From Gracilimonas sp046602855 (GTDB lineage: Bacteria; Bacteroidota; Rhodothermia; Balneolales; Balneolaceae): a DNA stretch of 64,000 nt. Shown here piece by piece: positions 36,568 to 43,821 of this stretch. The translations under genes were made by a program, and so were the position numbers. A model generated the notes under the pieces. It was not told where the DNA came from. It worked only from the letters and a program-made list of their open reading frames with translations, and ran no database searches. Every line of letters starts with the position of its first letter. The first letter of the stretch is position 1. The stretch covers positions 496,001-560,000 of the forward strand of contig NZ_JBKINJ010000001.1 in assembly GCF_046602855.1 (NCBI RefSeq), read 5' to 3'.

Positions 36568-36682
36568 CAAAGCAAATTAAGCGGACGCGGACGAAATTAA
36601 TCCACCTATTTTCCTGAAAATGAATATCCTCACTTTTATTACATTCTAATCTCCGCGCCGCTTATTTGCCAAACCGTTATAC
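36562..36682 (+). other. attC site of cassette 1
   Basis: R'' is AACTAAC (36562-36568) and R' is GTTATAC (36676-36682). The 5' arm 36572-36591 pairs with 36652-36669: GCAAAT, AAGCGG and CGCGGA all match, leaving one extrahelical T and one extrahelical A on the 5' arm. Unpaired bases of this kind set strand choice in integron recombination. The loop between the arms is about 60 nt. Confidence 0.9.
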
Positions 36683-36707
36683 CGCTGATAACCTGAATTT
36701 AAAAGCA

Positions 36708-38006
36708 ATGCCATTAGACTTACATCCAGGTTGCAAGACAAGATTGATTGAATTTCTATCTGGGAACCTTCAAGAAATACGAGTCAGAAATAATACATTC
36801 ATCGACTACAGAAGCTTAGATATTTTGTCAGATATAGATAGAATTCTTCCTGAAAATGATGAATTTCAAAATCGTTTATATAATTGGGTTGGTGAAAACC
36901 CTTTATCGAGTTTCATATTTGGTAATATCCAAGACAGGCTTGATTCAAATTTTGAATTCGACAGCGAATCTCCTTTACAATCACTAAATGAGCTTGAAGG
37001 TTTTGAGAACCTCCAAGTACTCGCTGAAGAATTAATTGATGATTTTAATTCTCTACCATACACATATTCTCTTTTTCTTAAACTTCCTCGGAGTGTTTCC
37101 ACCAGATTTATTCACGCCATGGACGATACAGAGTATATATTATCTGATAGTCTGTCTTTAGTTTCTCCTGACGAAGACTTTAACACTAGTTTTCCAAATC
37201 CTCCTGCCCACAATCCATCCAAAAGTTTTATTAGTTTAGACTTTTTGGATAAAAAGACAGAATGGGATTCGGACGACCTCTATATAAGATTTGAAGTTGA
37301 AGGTTTTATTACTTCATACGAGCAAACAAGGCCACTGATTAAGTTTAAAGAAACATGTAAATCATTACTTGGTATATCTCTTGCACTTCGTTTACTTAAT
37401 TTTGAGAGCAATTATCTTAACTCTTCATTTGAATCAAAGATTGTTGTTTATCAAAGAAAGGAGGAATCATGGTCAGCGCGTCAAAATCACTCATTTTCTG
37501 AATCTTTTAGTAATCGGTTTCAATCTCTTGGTATTTGGAATACTTGGGTAGATAATCATGAGGATCAATTAGATTATATAATTAGCTCCGAGCTAAAGAA
37601 AATAAAAACTGTTTTTGAGAGTCCTGATGATAATGAAACAATATTAAAATCTAGTCAGTGGCTATATGATAGCTACTGTAGTGAGAACCAGTTACTAGGA
37701 TTTATCCAATCAATTACTTCAATAGAAATTTTATTGGGTGACAAATCAATATCAGATATAATCGGACTTGGTGAGCTTCTTAGAAATAGATGTGCTTATT
37801 TGATTGGTAGAAGTAAATCCCAAAGAGATGAAATATTGAAAGATTTTAAAAGAATCTATGATACTAGATCTAAAATCGTGCATAGAGGGAAAAGTAATTT
37901 GACCCAAGATGAAATAGATGATTTGTATAAACTTAAATGGCTTTGCAATCGTGCTATTCAAGAGGAAATTTCCCTATTGTCTAAAGATGAAGATCATAAA
38001 CAATGA
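36708..38006 (+). CDS. Cassette 2: Apea-like HEPN-domain protein
   Basis: A 432-residue protein. The C-terminal 100 residues resemble the Apea-like HEPN domain: helical, with LGELLRNRCAYLIG followed by the catalytic-type motif RSKIVHRG (R387 to H392, R-x4-H). HEPN domains are often RNases in toxin and anti-phage systems. The N-terminal 300 residues show no motif I recognise. ATG 36708 is preferred; an earlier in-frame TTG would lie across the attC cut site. The gene is AT-rich and ends 8 bp before the attC. Antiviral or toxin function is inference. Confidence 0.7.
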   Translation: MPLDLHPGCKTRLIEFLSGNLQEIRVRNNTFIDYRSLDILSDIDRILPENDEFQNRLYNWVGENPLSSFIFGNIQDRLDSNFEFDSESPLQSLNELEGFENLQVLAEELIDDFNSLPYTYSLFLKLPRSVSTRFIHAMDDTEYILSDSLSLVSPDEDFNTSFPNPPAHNPSKSFISLDFLDKKTEWDSDDLYIRFEVEGFITSYEQTRPLIKFKETCKSLLGISLALRLLNFESNYLNSSFESKIVVYQRKEESWSARQNHSFSESFSNRFQSLGIWNTWVDNHEDQLDYIISSELKKIKTVFESPDDNETILKSSQWLYDSYCSENQLLGFIQSITSIEILLGDKSISDIIGLGELLRNRCAYLIGRSKSQRDEILKDFKRIYDTRSKIVHRGKSNLTQDEIDDLYKLKWLCNRAIQEEISLLSKDEDHKQ

Positions 38007-38014
38007 TTCCAGCG

Positions 38015-38105
38015 GTATAACAAGGCGTTTCAAGCGGACTCGTTTAGGGTTCGGAACCTTAATTTTAACAACTCGGCTCGCCGCTTAAACGCTGGGTCGT
38101 TATAG
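38015..38105 (+). other. attC site of cassette 2
   Basis: R'' is GTATAAC (38015-38021) and R' is GTTATAG (38099-38105). The 5' arm GCGTTT-C-AAGCGG (38025-38037) pairs perfectly with 38081-38092 except for one extrahelical C, followed by an unpaired A. AGCGGTATAAC just before the arm repeats, inverted, the start of this cassette. Confidence 0.92.
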
Positions 38106-38135
38106 GGCCTAGCTAAAAATCAATTCATCAGATTA

Positions 38136-38837
38136 ATGAAGAGTACTCAATATAATCAGAGCTTAACACCCAAAAAGGCTTCCAAGGGTATAGAAATAAT
38201 TACAGAAAATGCGAATTCCCTGCTAGCAGATGCAGAATTACTTTTTGCAAATAATAGATATGAGAGGACTGTAACACTTTCTATTTTGGCCATTGAAGAA
38301 ATCGGAAAAATCCCAATTTTAAGATCAATTCTACTCGAAGATGGACAAAAAGATTTAAATAAGGTTTGGAAGAATTTCCGGACCCATCAAGAAAAGAATT
38401 GGGGACTATTCTTTTCCGATTATATAAAAGATGGTGCCGAAAATATCGATGATTTGAAGTTTATGTTTATAGATGACAAATCGAAAGATAAAGTCGAAAA
38501 CCTAAAACAACTTTCAATTTATACAGATTACTTCAAAGGTGATAAATGGAGTATTCCATCTAAAGTAATCGATGAAAAATTAGCAAAGACAATACTTAAA
38601 CAAGCCCAGTTCTTTGTAAACCAGCAGAATTCTCATTTAACAACTGAGAAAGAACTAAAATTATGGATCAAACATATGAAGCCTGTGTGGAAAAAAGACA
38701 TGTCTTTAATGAAAGCTGGAATGGTAAAATTTTATGAAGAAGCCTTAGAGTTAGAGATATTAGATTCATCCATAGACATAGAAAAAGTACAAAGGTTCAT
38801 AAATTATGAAAGCGATAAAAATACAGACAATAGTTGA
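38136..38837 (+). CDS. Cassette 3: AbiV-family abortive-infection protein (HEPN)
   Basis: A 233-residue helical protein. The N-terminal block ITENANSLLADAELLF and RYERTVTLSILAIEEIGK is the AbiV signature (a Lactococcus phage-abortive-infection family, HEPN_AbiV), followed by NFRTHQEKNWG. AbiV blocks late phage protein synthesis in the prototype. No partner gene lies inside the cassette, which is consistent with AbiV acting alone. It is AT-rich and follows its cassette start by 36 bp, leaving little space for a private promoter. Confidence 0.85.
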   Translation: MKSTQYNQSLTPKKASKGIEIITENANSLLADAELLFANNRYERTVTLSILAIEEIGKIPILRSILLEDGQKDLNKVWKNFRTHQEKNWGLFFSDYIKDGAENIDDLKFMFIDDKSKDKVENLKQLSIYTDYFKGDKWSIPSKVIDEKLAKTILKQAQFFVNQQNSHLTTEKELKLWIKHMKPVWKKDMSLMKAGMVKFYEEALELEILDSSIDIEKVQRFINYESDKNTDNS

Positions 38838-38841
38838 GGCC

Positions 38842-38929
38842 CTATAACCCGCGCATTAAGGGGACGAGTTTGCGGTTTAAAATTTTGGAAAATTACTCGC
38901 CTCGCCGCTTTGCCACCAAACCGTTAGGC
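38842..38929 (+). other. attC site of cassette 3
   Basis: R'' is CTATAAC (38842-38848) and R' is the canonical GTTAGGC (38923-38929). The arm AAGGGG-A-CGAG (38858-38868) pairs with CTCGCCGCTT (38901-38910) with one mismatch and one extrahelical A. GGCCCTATAAC (38838-38848) is the exact inverse of the start of the same cassette. Confidence 0.9.
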
Positions 38930-38975
38930 AATGGTCAGATACATTCGGATGAGCTAAATGTATGTCTGAAATGAA

Positions 38976-39002
38976 AAATGGGGAGAAAAGCTCTCCCCAT
39001 TT
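38976..39002 (-). terminator. Intrinsic terminator of the cassette 4 gene
   Basis: AAATGGGGAGA (38976-38986) and TCTCCCCATTT (38992-39002) form an 11-bp perfect stem with a 5-nt loop. On the minus strand it is followed by a short T run, so it serves the antisense gene ending at 39013. It would also separate that transcript from the sense-oriented AbiV cassette. Confidence 0.85.
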
Positions 39003-39012
39003 ATATTAAATA

Positions 39013-39714
39013 TTAAAACTGGAGCTCTACTTCGGTGGCCAGGTCAAGTCCGTCAGCGACCATATCAAAAATGACACTATTACTGGTTTCGCTGATGACG
39101 ATAACGCCATCATTATTTTTTGTTGCTTGTTCCAGCATACTGGTGGTTACACTGGCAAACCAAACGATTGGATCAAAGGTTACTTCTGCAATCACATTCA
39201 TTCCGGTATCAAAGGTCACTGTACCTTCTCTTTCAACTTCGAAAGTCTCTCCGGAATTGAACTCAAATCGAATGGGATGAGACTGATTATTACTATCTTC
39301 GAATGTACCTTCAATAACTACAGAAGGCGAACTATTCTCATCAAGTAATTCCAGCTCGACTCTACTTTCAACAAAAGTGCCAACAGGTAATTCGAGGTCG
39401 CTTAGATCAGGTGAGGTTGCTCCTGTGGCAAAATCAATATTTACGATTTGCTCAATGTTCACCTCAACGGAATCTCCTTCATCACTCTCAACTTCGAACT
39501 GTATTTGAGTCAGTGTTATTGTCCCACTTGAGAATGTAAGGTAGTTAGCTAAGCTTTGATTTTGATTTGACGCTTTTGATAAACTTGAACTGCTAGTGTT
39601 TGTACTAAAGTTTATACCAATAGAAGGTGAGTCGCCACTGTCGCTTGAGCAAGCAGTAGTAATAAGTAATGCACCTGCTAATACGAATAAAGAAAATATT
39701 TTTGAGGTTTTCAT
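39013..39714 (-). CDS. Cassette 4: lipoprotein of unknown function, antisense to the array
   Basis: A 233-residue lipoprotein with the lipobox LLITTAC at the N-terminus and a Ser/Asn-rich linker. A beta-rich domain follows (ITLTQIQFEVES, GTFVESRVELEL) that resembles DUF4382-type domains of Bacteroidota surface lipoproteins; that match is by impression only. It is opposite in direction to the other cassette genes. It carries its own terminator and a 270-bp upstream region inside the cassette, so it must be expressed from its own promoter. Confidence 0.7.
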   Translation of the reverse strand: MKTSKIFSLFVLAGALLITTACSSDSGDSPSIGINFSTNTSSSSLSKASNQNQSLANYLTFSSGTITLTQIQFEVESDEGDSVEVNIEQIVNIDFATGATSPDLSDLELPVGTFVESRVELELLDENSSPSVVIEGTFEDSNNQSHPIRFEFNSGETFEVEREGTVTFDTGMNVIAEVTFDPIVWFASVTTSMLEQATKNNDGVIVISETSNSVIFDMVADGLDLATEVELQF

Positions 39715-39984
39715 AATGACTGCAGTTAGTGATTTTTGATGCTTTATAAAATAAACGGTGGAATAAAAATCTATCTAAAATTAAAAATAGAAGCAGATTG
39801 TATCGTTTATTCCATAAAGGTTAAGTTGATTAAGTTGGTAATTAGATGTTTGTTGTTACTGTAGTACACTCAATGATATCCTTTACCCCTAACTACAAAT
39901 ATTATTTCTTTTTAATCGGCAGGATCTTGATACAAGCAAACGATTGGGTGGATTAGAAGTATTATCTTCATTTGTCTCTGCAAT
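39715..39984. other. Noncoding part of cassette 4
   Basis: About 270 bp of AT-rich sequence between the antisense lipoprotein start and its attC. It should contain that gene's promoter; an AATATTTG element on the minus strand is close to the Bacteroidota -7 box but the -33 box is not clear. No other feature is seen. Confidence 0.4.
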
Positions 39985-40107
39985 GCCTAACAAAGCGTTT
40001 CAAAGCGGACACAGACGGGGTGCGATCAAACTTGTTTGTAAGGAATTAATTTCGCTACTTCAAAGAAATGTTAATCACCGCGCCGGTTAAACGCTAGGTC
40101 GTAATCC
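39985..40107 (+). other. attC site of cassette 4 (last recognisable)
   Basis: R'' is canonical GCCTAAC (39985-39991). The arm AGCGTTT-C-AA (39994-40003) pairs with TTAAACGCT (40087-40095), again with an extrahelical C at the same place as in the cassette 2 site. The R' end reads GTAATCC (40101-40107) in place of GTTATxx, so the cut site appears mutated. The spacer is about 80 nt. Confidence 0.85.
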
Positions 40108-40129
40108 CAAAATGATCTCATAGCTTTAC

Positions 40130-40690
40130 ATGCATCAATTACTCATGTCTCGGGTGTTACTTTTGGCAATAACTGCATGTTTTGTCACAGCTTGTACCAA
40201 TAATAAAAAAACGGAAGATGCGACTGCACCTTCGCCCTTACCAACCACTATTTCAAATTGGACGGCGGGCATCGTACATGACAGCACTCGTATTCCACCC
40301 GCTACTTTTGCAATAGTTCAGGACGTACGTACTGCGCGCCATGATGATCATGACCGGATTGTGTTTGAATTCAGCGGATCAGATATCCCCGGCTTTCATA
40401 TTGAGTATGTTGACGAACCTGTTCGTGAGTGTGGTTCCGGTAAAGCCGTTTATCTGCCGGGTGATGGTTGGCTGATGATCAAGTTTTTGTCTGCCAGAAT
40501 GCATAAAAATGGAAATTCAACAGTTAGCCAGAGAGATCTTGAACCGAACCATCCAAATCTATTGCGATTAACAACCGTATGCGATTTTGAAAATTATGTT
40601 ACATGGATCGCATCTGTTGCATCGCCTAATAAATTTCAAGTGCTCACACTTAAAAATCCGCCGCGTTTAGTTGTAGATATAAAAAATTAA
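40130..40690 (+). CDS. AMIN-like-domain lipoprotein
   Basis: A 186-residue lipoprotein: the signal MSRVLLLAITACFVTAC gives the lipidated Cys, and a Thr/Pro linker follows. The domain has GIVHDSTRIPPATFAIVQDV, HDRIVFEFSG and a closing PPRLVVDIKN, the pattern of AMIN-like domains that bind the cell envelope. Just 23 bp separate it from the last attC. It could be a fifth cassette whose attC has decayed or a flanking chromosomal gene; no attC was found after it. Confidence 0.65.
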   Translation: MHQLLMSRVLLLAITACFVTACTNNKKTEDATAPSPLPTTISNWTAGIVHDSTRIPPATFAIVQDVRTARHDDHDRIVFEFSGSDIPGFHIEYVDEPVRECGSGKAVYLPGDGWLMIKFLSARMHKNGNSTVSQRDLEPNHPNLLRLTTVCDFENYVTWIASVASPNKFQVLTLKNPPRLVVDIKN

Positions 40691-40733
40691 CATTTTGATC
40701 TCGTCTCGAAGCTTTGGTTCGTAATGCGTTTCT

Positions 40734-40967
40734 TCAAATCAAATCTCTTTTGCATTTTCTTTTAAGCCTGCAGTGAAGCGGGTACTTAAAAGTGGCAACT
40801 TTGGTAGTCTCTGCCTTTGCCAGGATGTTCCAGCTGCTTACTTTGCCAATGCGTGGTACCTGAGAGATCCGATCGTGTTCCGGAAACTCCGGGTGATCCC
40901 CATGAATTTCCCGGATCAACGCATAAAACTGATCGGTGTGGTTGGTGAGTTTCCACTTGCCGCTCAT
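40734..40967 (-). other. Possible small gene or gene remnant
   Basis: A 77-codon minus-strand frame whose first 55 residues look protein-like (GKWKLTNHTDQFYALIRE, IGKVSSWNILAKAE), while the end turns into basic, low-quality sequence. Overlapping frames on both strands are similarly open, and local GC is higher than in the cassettes. It may be a truncated gene. The rest of the 393-bp gap 40691-41083 shows nothing further. Confidence 0.25.
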
Positions 40968-41083
40968 GCGCGAATGGGTCTATATCCATAGTTCTTTTAT
41001 AAAATTCTGAATTAAAGTTTTTACAAAAGCATTAATATTTGTACATATCATTAATCACATTAATAAATAAATAAGGTACTTGT

Positions 41084-41368
41084 ATGAGCAAAAGAGAAGA
41101 ATATATCGAGGAACTAACCGGAAAGCTTAAAGAGTGGGATACTAAACTTGAGGAGCTGGAAAACAAGGCAAAACAATCTAAGGGTGAAGTAGAAGCAGAT
41201 GTAGAGAAGCAAATTGATGAGCTCAAGAAGAAGAGAACTGAGATCTCCAGTCAGTTTGAGTCTTTAAAAAAGGCTTCTGATAACGCTTGGGAAGATCTGA
41301 AAAAAGGATTGGATGAAAGCCTGAAAACACTTTCAAACGCTTTTGATAAAGCTAGATCCAACTTTTGA
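41084..41368 (+). CDS. Small coiled-coil protein of unknown function
   Basis: A 94-residue, highly charged, wholly helical protein with two predicted coiled-coil stretches (LKEWDTKLEELENKAKQ and IDELKKKRTEISSQFESLKK). No signal peptide or membrane segment is present. Similar short coiled-coil proteins are often linked to stress conditions in environmental bacteria, but no function is known. It has a good start context (AAGGTACTTGTATG) and its own terminator, so it is a real single-gene unit. Confidence 0.8.
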   Translation: MSKREEYIEELTGKLKEWDTKLEELENKAKQSKGEVEADVEKQIDELKKKRTEISSQFESLKKASDNAWEDLKKGLDESLKTLSNAFDKARSNF

Positions 41369-41387
41369 TCAATAATCTTGAAATTCG

Positions 41388-41419
41388 AAGGCCTGAGTTT
41401 AAACACTCGGGCCTTTTTT
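41388..41419 (+). terminator. Intrinsic terminator of the coiled-coil gene
   Basis: AAGGCC-T-GAGT (41388-41398) pairs with ACTC-G-GGCCTT (41405-41415) with one T-G wobble and a 6-nt loop, followed by a T run. It stands 20 bp after the stop codon at 41368. Confidence 0.9.
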
Positions 41420-41468
41420 GTTGATCTGTCTTACATAAATTCAAATCTGCTTTTTCTTAACTCTCAGC

Positions 41469-42386
41469 CTAACTGTTCACATTGTTCGCACTTGCGATCT
41501 TTTGAGTTTTGAACTGGGTTAAAAACACGCCAAAGAATACGATTACAAGGCCGGCAACATCCATTACCCTGATGGTATCGCCGAATGCGATCCAGGCCAT
41601 TAACATGGTCACGGGCGGACCAAGGTAAAATAAACTGGCTACCTGGATAGCCTCTATACGTTCGATCAAAAGCCACATCAATGCATATGCCCCCAGTGAT
41701 ACCGCAAGAATGAGCCAGAGCATAGTGTAAATGAAGACCGGATCCCACTCAGTATAAAGATGCTCAACATAGATAGCAGGTAATGCCAGTACTGCTGTTG
41801 TGGCCAGGCTTTGGTAAAACAGCGTTAGGTCGATCGGTAATTTATTGGTTTCGGGTTTTATTTCTATTCTTCGCTGTATCAGGCTTGCAATGGTGATCGC
41901 TGCTACAGACACCAGTGGGATCAGGTAACCGAACACAGATCGATAGCTGGAAAAATCGATTCGAAAGCTCACAGTTACTAAAACTCCCGTGAATCCAAGG
42001 ACCAAGCCCAACCATTGATAGATGTTAGTGCGCTCTCCGGTAACGTAACCGGAAAGAGCTCCGGTAGCCAGAGGTTGTAGGGCCACAACCAAGGCCACGA
42101 TACCGGCCGGTACCTCATTATCGAGAGCAAACAATACGCATGTCAGCCACACACCGTGAGCCAGTATTCCAATAAGCATATTAGATCCAGCCACTTTCCA
42201 GCCAACCCATCGAAGGCGTTTTTTCAGCAACAGGTAGCCGGCAAGGAATAACGTCAACGCCAGATATCGCCAAAAAACTAAGGTAAACGGTCCGGTGTAG
42301 GGGAGGCCATACTCCGCTCCAATGAATCCCGAATTCCAAAGGAGAACGAAACCCACAGCTAATGCAAGTGTGTGTTTATTGATCAT
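41469..42386 (-). CDS. EamA/DMT-family permease
   Basis: A 305-residue membrane protein with ten helices in two EamA repeats (FVLLWNSGFIGAEYGLP starts the first; FYLGPPVTMLMAWIAFGD belongs to the second). The family exports amino acids, metabolites or drugs; the substrate is unknown. A polar loop of about 20 residues (RRIEIKPETNK) separates the halves. It is a single-gene unit, convergent with the coiled-coil gene. Confidence 0.85.
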   Translation of the reverse strand: MINKHTLALAVGFVLLWNSGFIGAEYGLPYTGPFTLVFWRYLALTLFLAGYLLLKKRLRWVGWKVAGSNMLIGILAHGVWLTCVLFALDNEVPAGIVALVVALQPLATGALSGYVTGERTNIYQWLGLVLGFTGVLVTVSFRIDFSSYRSVFGYLIPLVSVAAITIASLIQRRIEIKPETNKLPIDLTLFYQSLATTAVLALPAIYVEHLYTEWDPVFIYTMLWLILAVSLGAYALMWLLIERIEAIQVASLFYLGPPVTMLMAWIAFGDTIRVMDVAGLVIVFFGVFLTQFKTQKIASANNVNS

Positions 42387-42776
42387 TTTATTTGATGAAC
42401 TACGAATGCAATTAATAACTCACCTTCGTACTACGGTATCAAGCCGGAAGGTAAGTTACCAATCGCTTCAATATATGATGTTAAAAAGAATTTGAGCCTT
42501 TAATTCAAATTCAATACTCATCTTTCATTTATAAAATAGTGAGCGCCTGAAAGGCAGGCTTTGTTTTGTCTTTAAAAGTAAAAGTGAGTGTAGTTTTGAG
42601 TTATTAACAAAATGATAGATCCGGAATCGTTTTAAAACTGAACGAAAGTTCTTAAGAGATGCTTTAACATATATCTTCTGTGGCTCCATGGCAGAAGAAA
42701 GATCATCTATTCATTAAGATCATGCAGCAAAATGAAAACTATTTCATAGCAATCTATACAATCTAAATTCAGGGTT
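42387..42776. other. 390-bp intergenic region
   Basis: AT-rich spacer between the divergent EamA permease and DoxX-like genes. It must hold both promoters, but none could be placed with confidence. Only short imperfect inverted repeats are seen (for example ACCTTC/GAAGGT near 42422-42453). No reading frame of note is present. Confidence 0.4.
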
Positions 42777-43130
42777 ATGACCGTAGTATCCCAATTCATT
42801 TTAGTCTTAAATGCGCTGTTTTTTCTTTTTTACGGTTTCCAGTCTTTAAATTCGCAGATGATGATAGAAGAATTTAAACGATTCGGACTGACTGATAATA
42901 AGCGTAAGCTGACAGGGTTTTTGCAGATTTCAGGATCGGTCGGCCTGTTAACAGGATTGTACTTCCCATACATCGGGCTCTTTGCCGCTGCCGGATTCAC
43001 GCTCATGATGCTCGTTGCTTTTATGGTTCGCATAAAAATAAAAGACAGCTTCGTTCAGTCCTTGCCGTCTCTGTTTTTTATGCTGGTCAATGCTTGGGTG
43101 ATGATCAGCTTCTATGATATACTGCGGTGA
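42777..43130 (+). CDS. DoxX-like four-helix membrane protein A
   Basis: A 117-residue protein with four hydrophobic helices. The motif EEFKRFGL precedes helix 2 (LTGFLQISGSVGLLTGLYFP), and RIKIKDSFVQSLPS precedes helix 4; this is the DoxX-like layout. Relatives have been linked to thiosulfate or redox processes, but this small type is uncharacterised. It ends 4 bp from the stop of a convergent gene with the same layout. Confidence 0.7.
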   Translation: MTVVSQFILVLNALFFLFYGFQSLNSQMMIEEFKRFGLTDNKRKLTGFLQISGSVGLLTGLYFPYIGLFAAAGFTLMMLVAFMVRIKIKDSFVQSLPSLFFMLVNAWVMISFYDILR

Positions 43131-43134
43131 GATA

Positions 43135-43497
43135 TCAGAGTACTGCGATAACAAGAGAAAGTATCAGAAATGAAAAAGCCGGAAAAGATTTTTTTATGGG
43201 GTCACCGATTTTCAAGTGCATGGTTACAGCTCCCAGCATCAAAAAGGCGATTCCATAAGCGGCAATAGCTTCAACCTGTGTGTAGTATATAGAGGCTAAA
43301 AGAAGGATGGCAAGCACTACTTTTACCGTGCCTGTAACCCACATAAACCAAATGGGAAGGCCATAAGCTTTAAATTCTTCAACGATAGTGTCTGCATCGC
43401 CTCCTCTCCAGGCTGTAGATTTTTTCGAACGGACAAGCCACACGTTTAGAATGCTTAAACCAACAATAAGTTTCAGTGCTATGATCAGGTATTCCAT
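43135..43497 (-). CDS. DoxX-like four-helix membrane protein B
   Basis: A 120-residue protein with four helices in the same arrangement as protein A: EEFKAYGLPIWFMWVTG, then AAYGIAFLMLGAVTMHLKIGDPIKKSFPAF. The two are divergent paralogues placed tail to tail. Function is unknown. Confidence 0.7.
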   Translation of the reverse strand: MEYLIIALKLIVGLSILNVWLVRSKKSTAWRGGDADTIVEEFKAYGLPIWFMWVTGTVKVVLAILLLASIYYTQVEAIAAYGIAFLMLGAVTMHLKIGDPIKKSFPAFSFLILSLVIAVL

Positions 43498-43821
43498 ATT
43501 TAAAGTCCTTTATTCGTGATTGGCGTTTATAACTAGCTAGATGATGGTTGACTAAGTATCAATATAAAAAACCTTTTCATCATTCCTGATAAACTAATGA
43601 TCTTTGTGTAAGCAAGTTGACCTCCCGGTTTAGGTACAGTTAAAGGGTTTCAATTATATTGCCGGATCTGTGAGCGTCCGTATGTATATTTTTACAAGGC
43701 AGGGGACTTCTGTTACCTATGAATGTGTTAAGTGGAAGGATGAGGAAATCTCTGATATTACGGCCACCGGGTCTCCCTAATATAATCTCAAAAATATAAT
43801 CTCAAAATAAATCTATCACGC
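43498..43821. other. 324-bp intergenic region before pncB
   Basis: Contains an exact 14-bp tandem repeat just upstream of pncB. It also has a short plus-strand frame (43682-43780, 33 codons from ATG, open further upstream) that reads MYIFTRQGTSVTYECVKWKD and looks coding-like; it could be a small gene or the tail of a lost one. Nothing else is recognised. Confidence 0.35.
43779..43806. repeat. Exact 14-bp tandem repeat upstream of pncB
   Basis: AATATAATCTCAAA occurs twice without a spacer, ending 15 bp before the pncB start codon. It covers the region where the ribosome-binding site and leader should lie. It could be a regulatory site or a copy-number-variable slippage tract. Confidence 0.6.

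Larger units (their letters stand above)
34275..40101 (+). mobile_element. Integron gene-cassette array (four cassettes, no integrase in window)
   Basis: Four consecutive cassettes are bounded by attC sites in the same orientation: 34275-36676, 36677-38099, 38100-38923 and 38924-40101. For each, the first bases at the G/TT cut equal the reverse complement of the R'' end of the attC at its own 3' end: 9 nt (GTTAGTTGC), 12 nt (GTTATACCGCTG), 12 nt (GTTATAGGGCCT) and 8 nt (GTTAGGCA). This is the footprint of integron-integrase recombination. No intI gene is present on either side, so this is a CALIN-type array or the distal part of a larger integron. Cassette sequence is visibly more AT-rich than the flanks. 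Confidence 0.9.

Noticed and set aside
36666..36707. Upstream TTG extension of the cassette 2 HEPN gene
   Set aside because: It would place the start codon across the attC cut at 36676/36677, so the coding sequence would change on every cassette move. The ATG at 36708 is inside the cassette.
38971..39002. Considered the AAATGGGGAGA hairpin as part of an attC site
   Set aside because: It lies inside cassette 4, 42 bp after the cut site, has a perfect stem with a T run on the minus strand and lacks R/L boxes. It is better explained as the terminator of the antisense gene.
40773..40991. Plus-strand frame of 72 codons in the gap after the AMIN-like lipoprotein
   Set aside because: No ribosome-binding site or motif is seen. 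The minus-strand frame over the same bases looks more protein-like, and both may be parts of a decayed gene.
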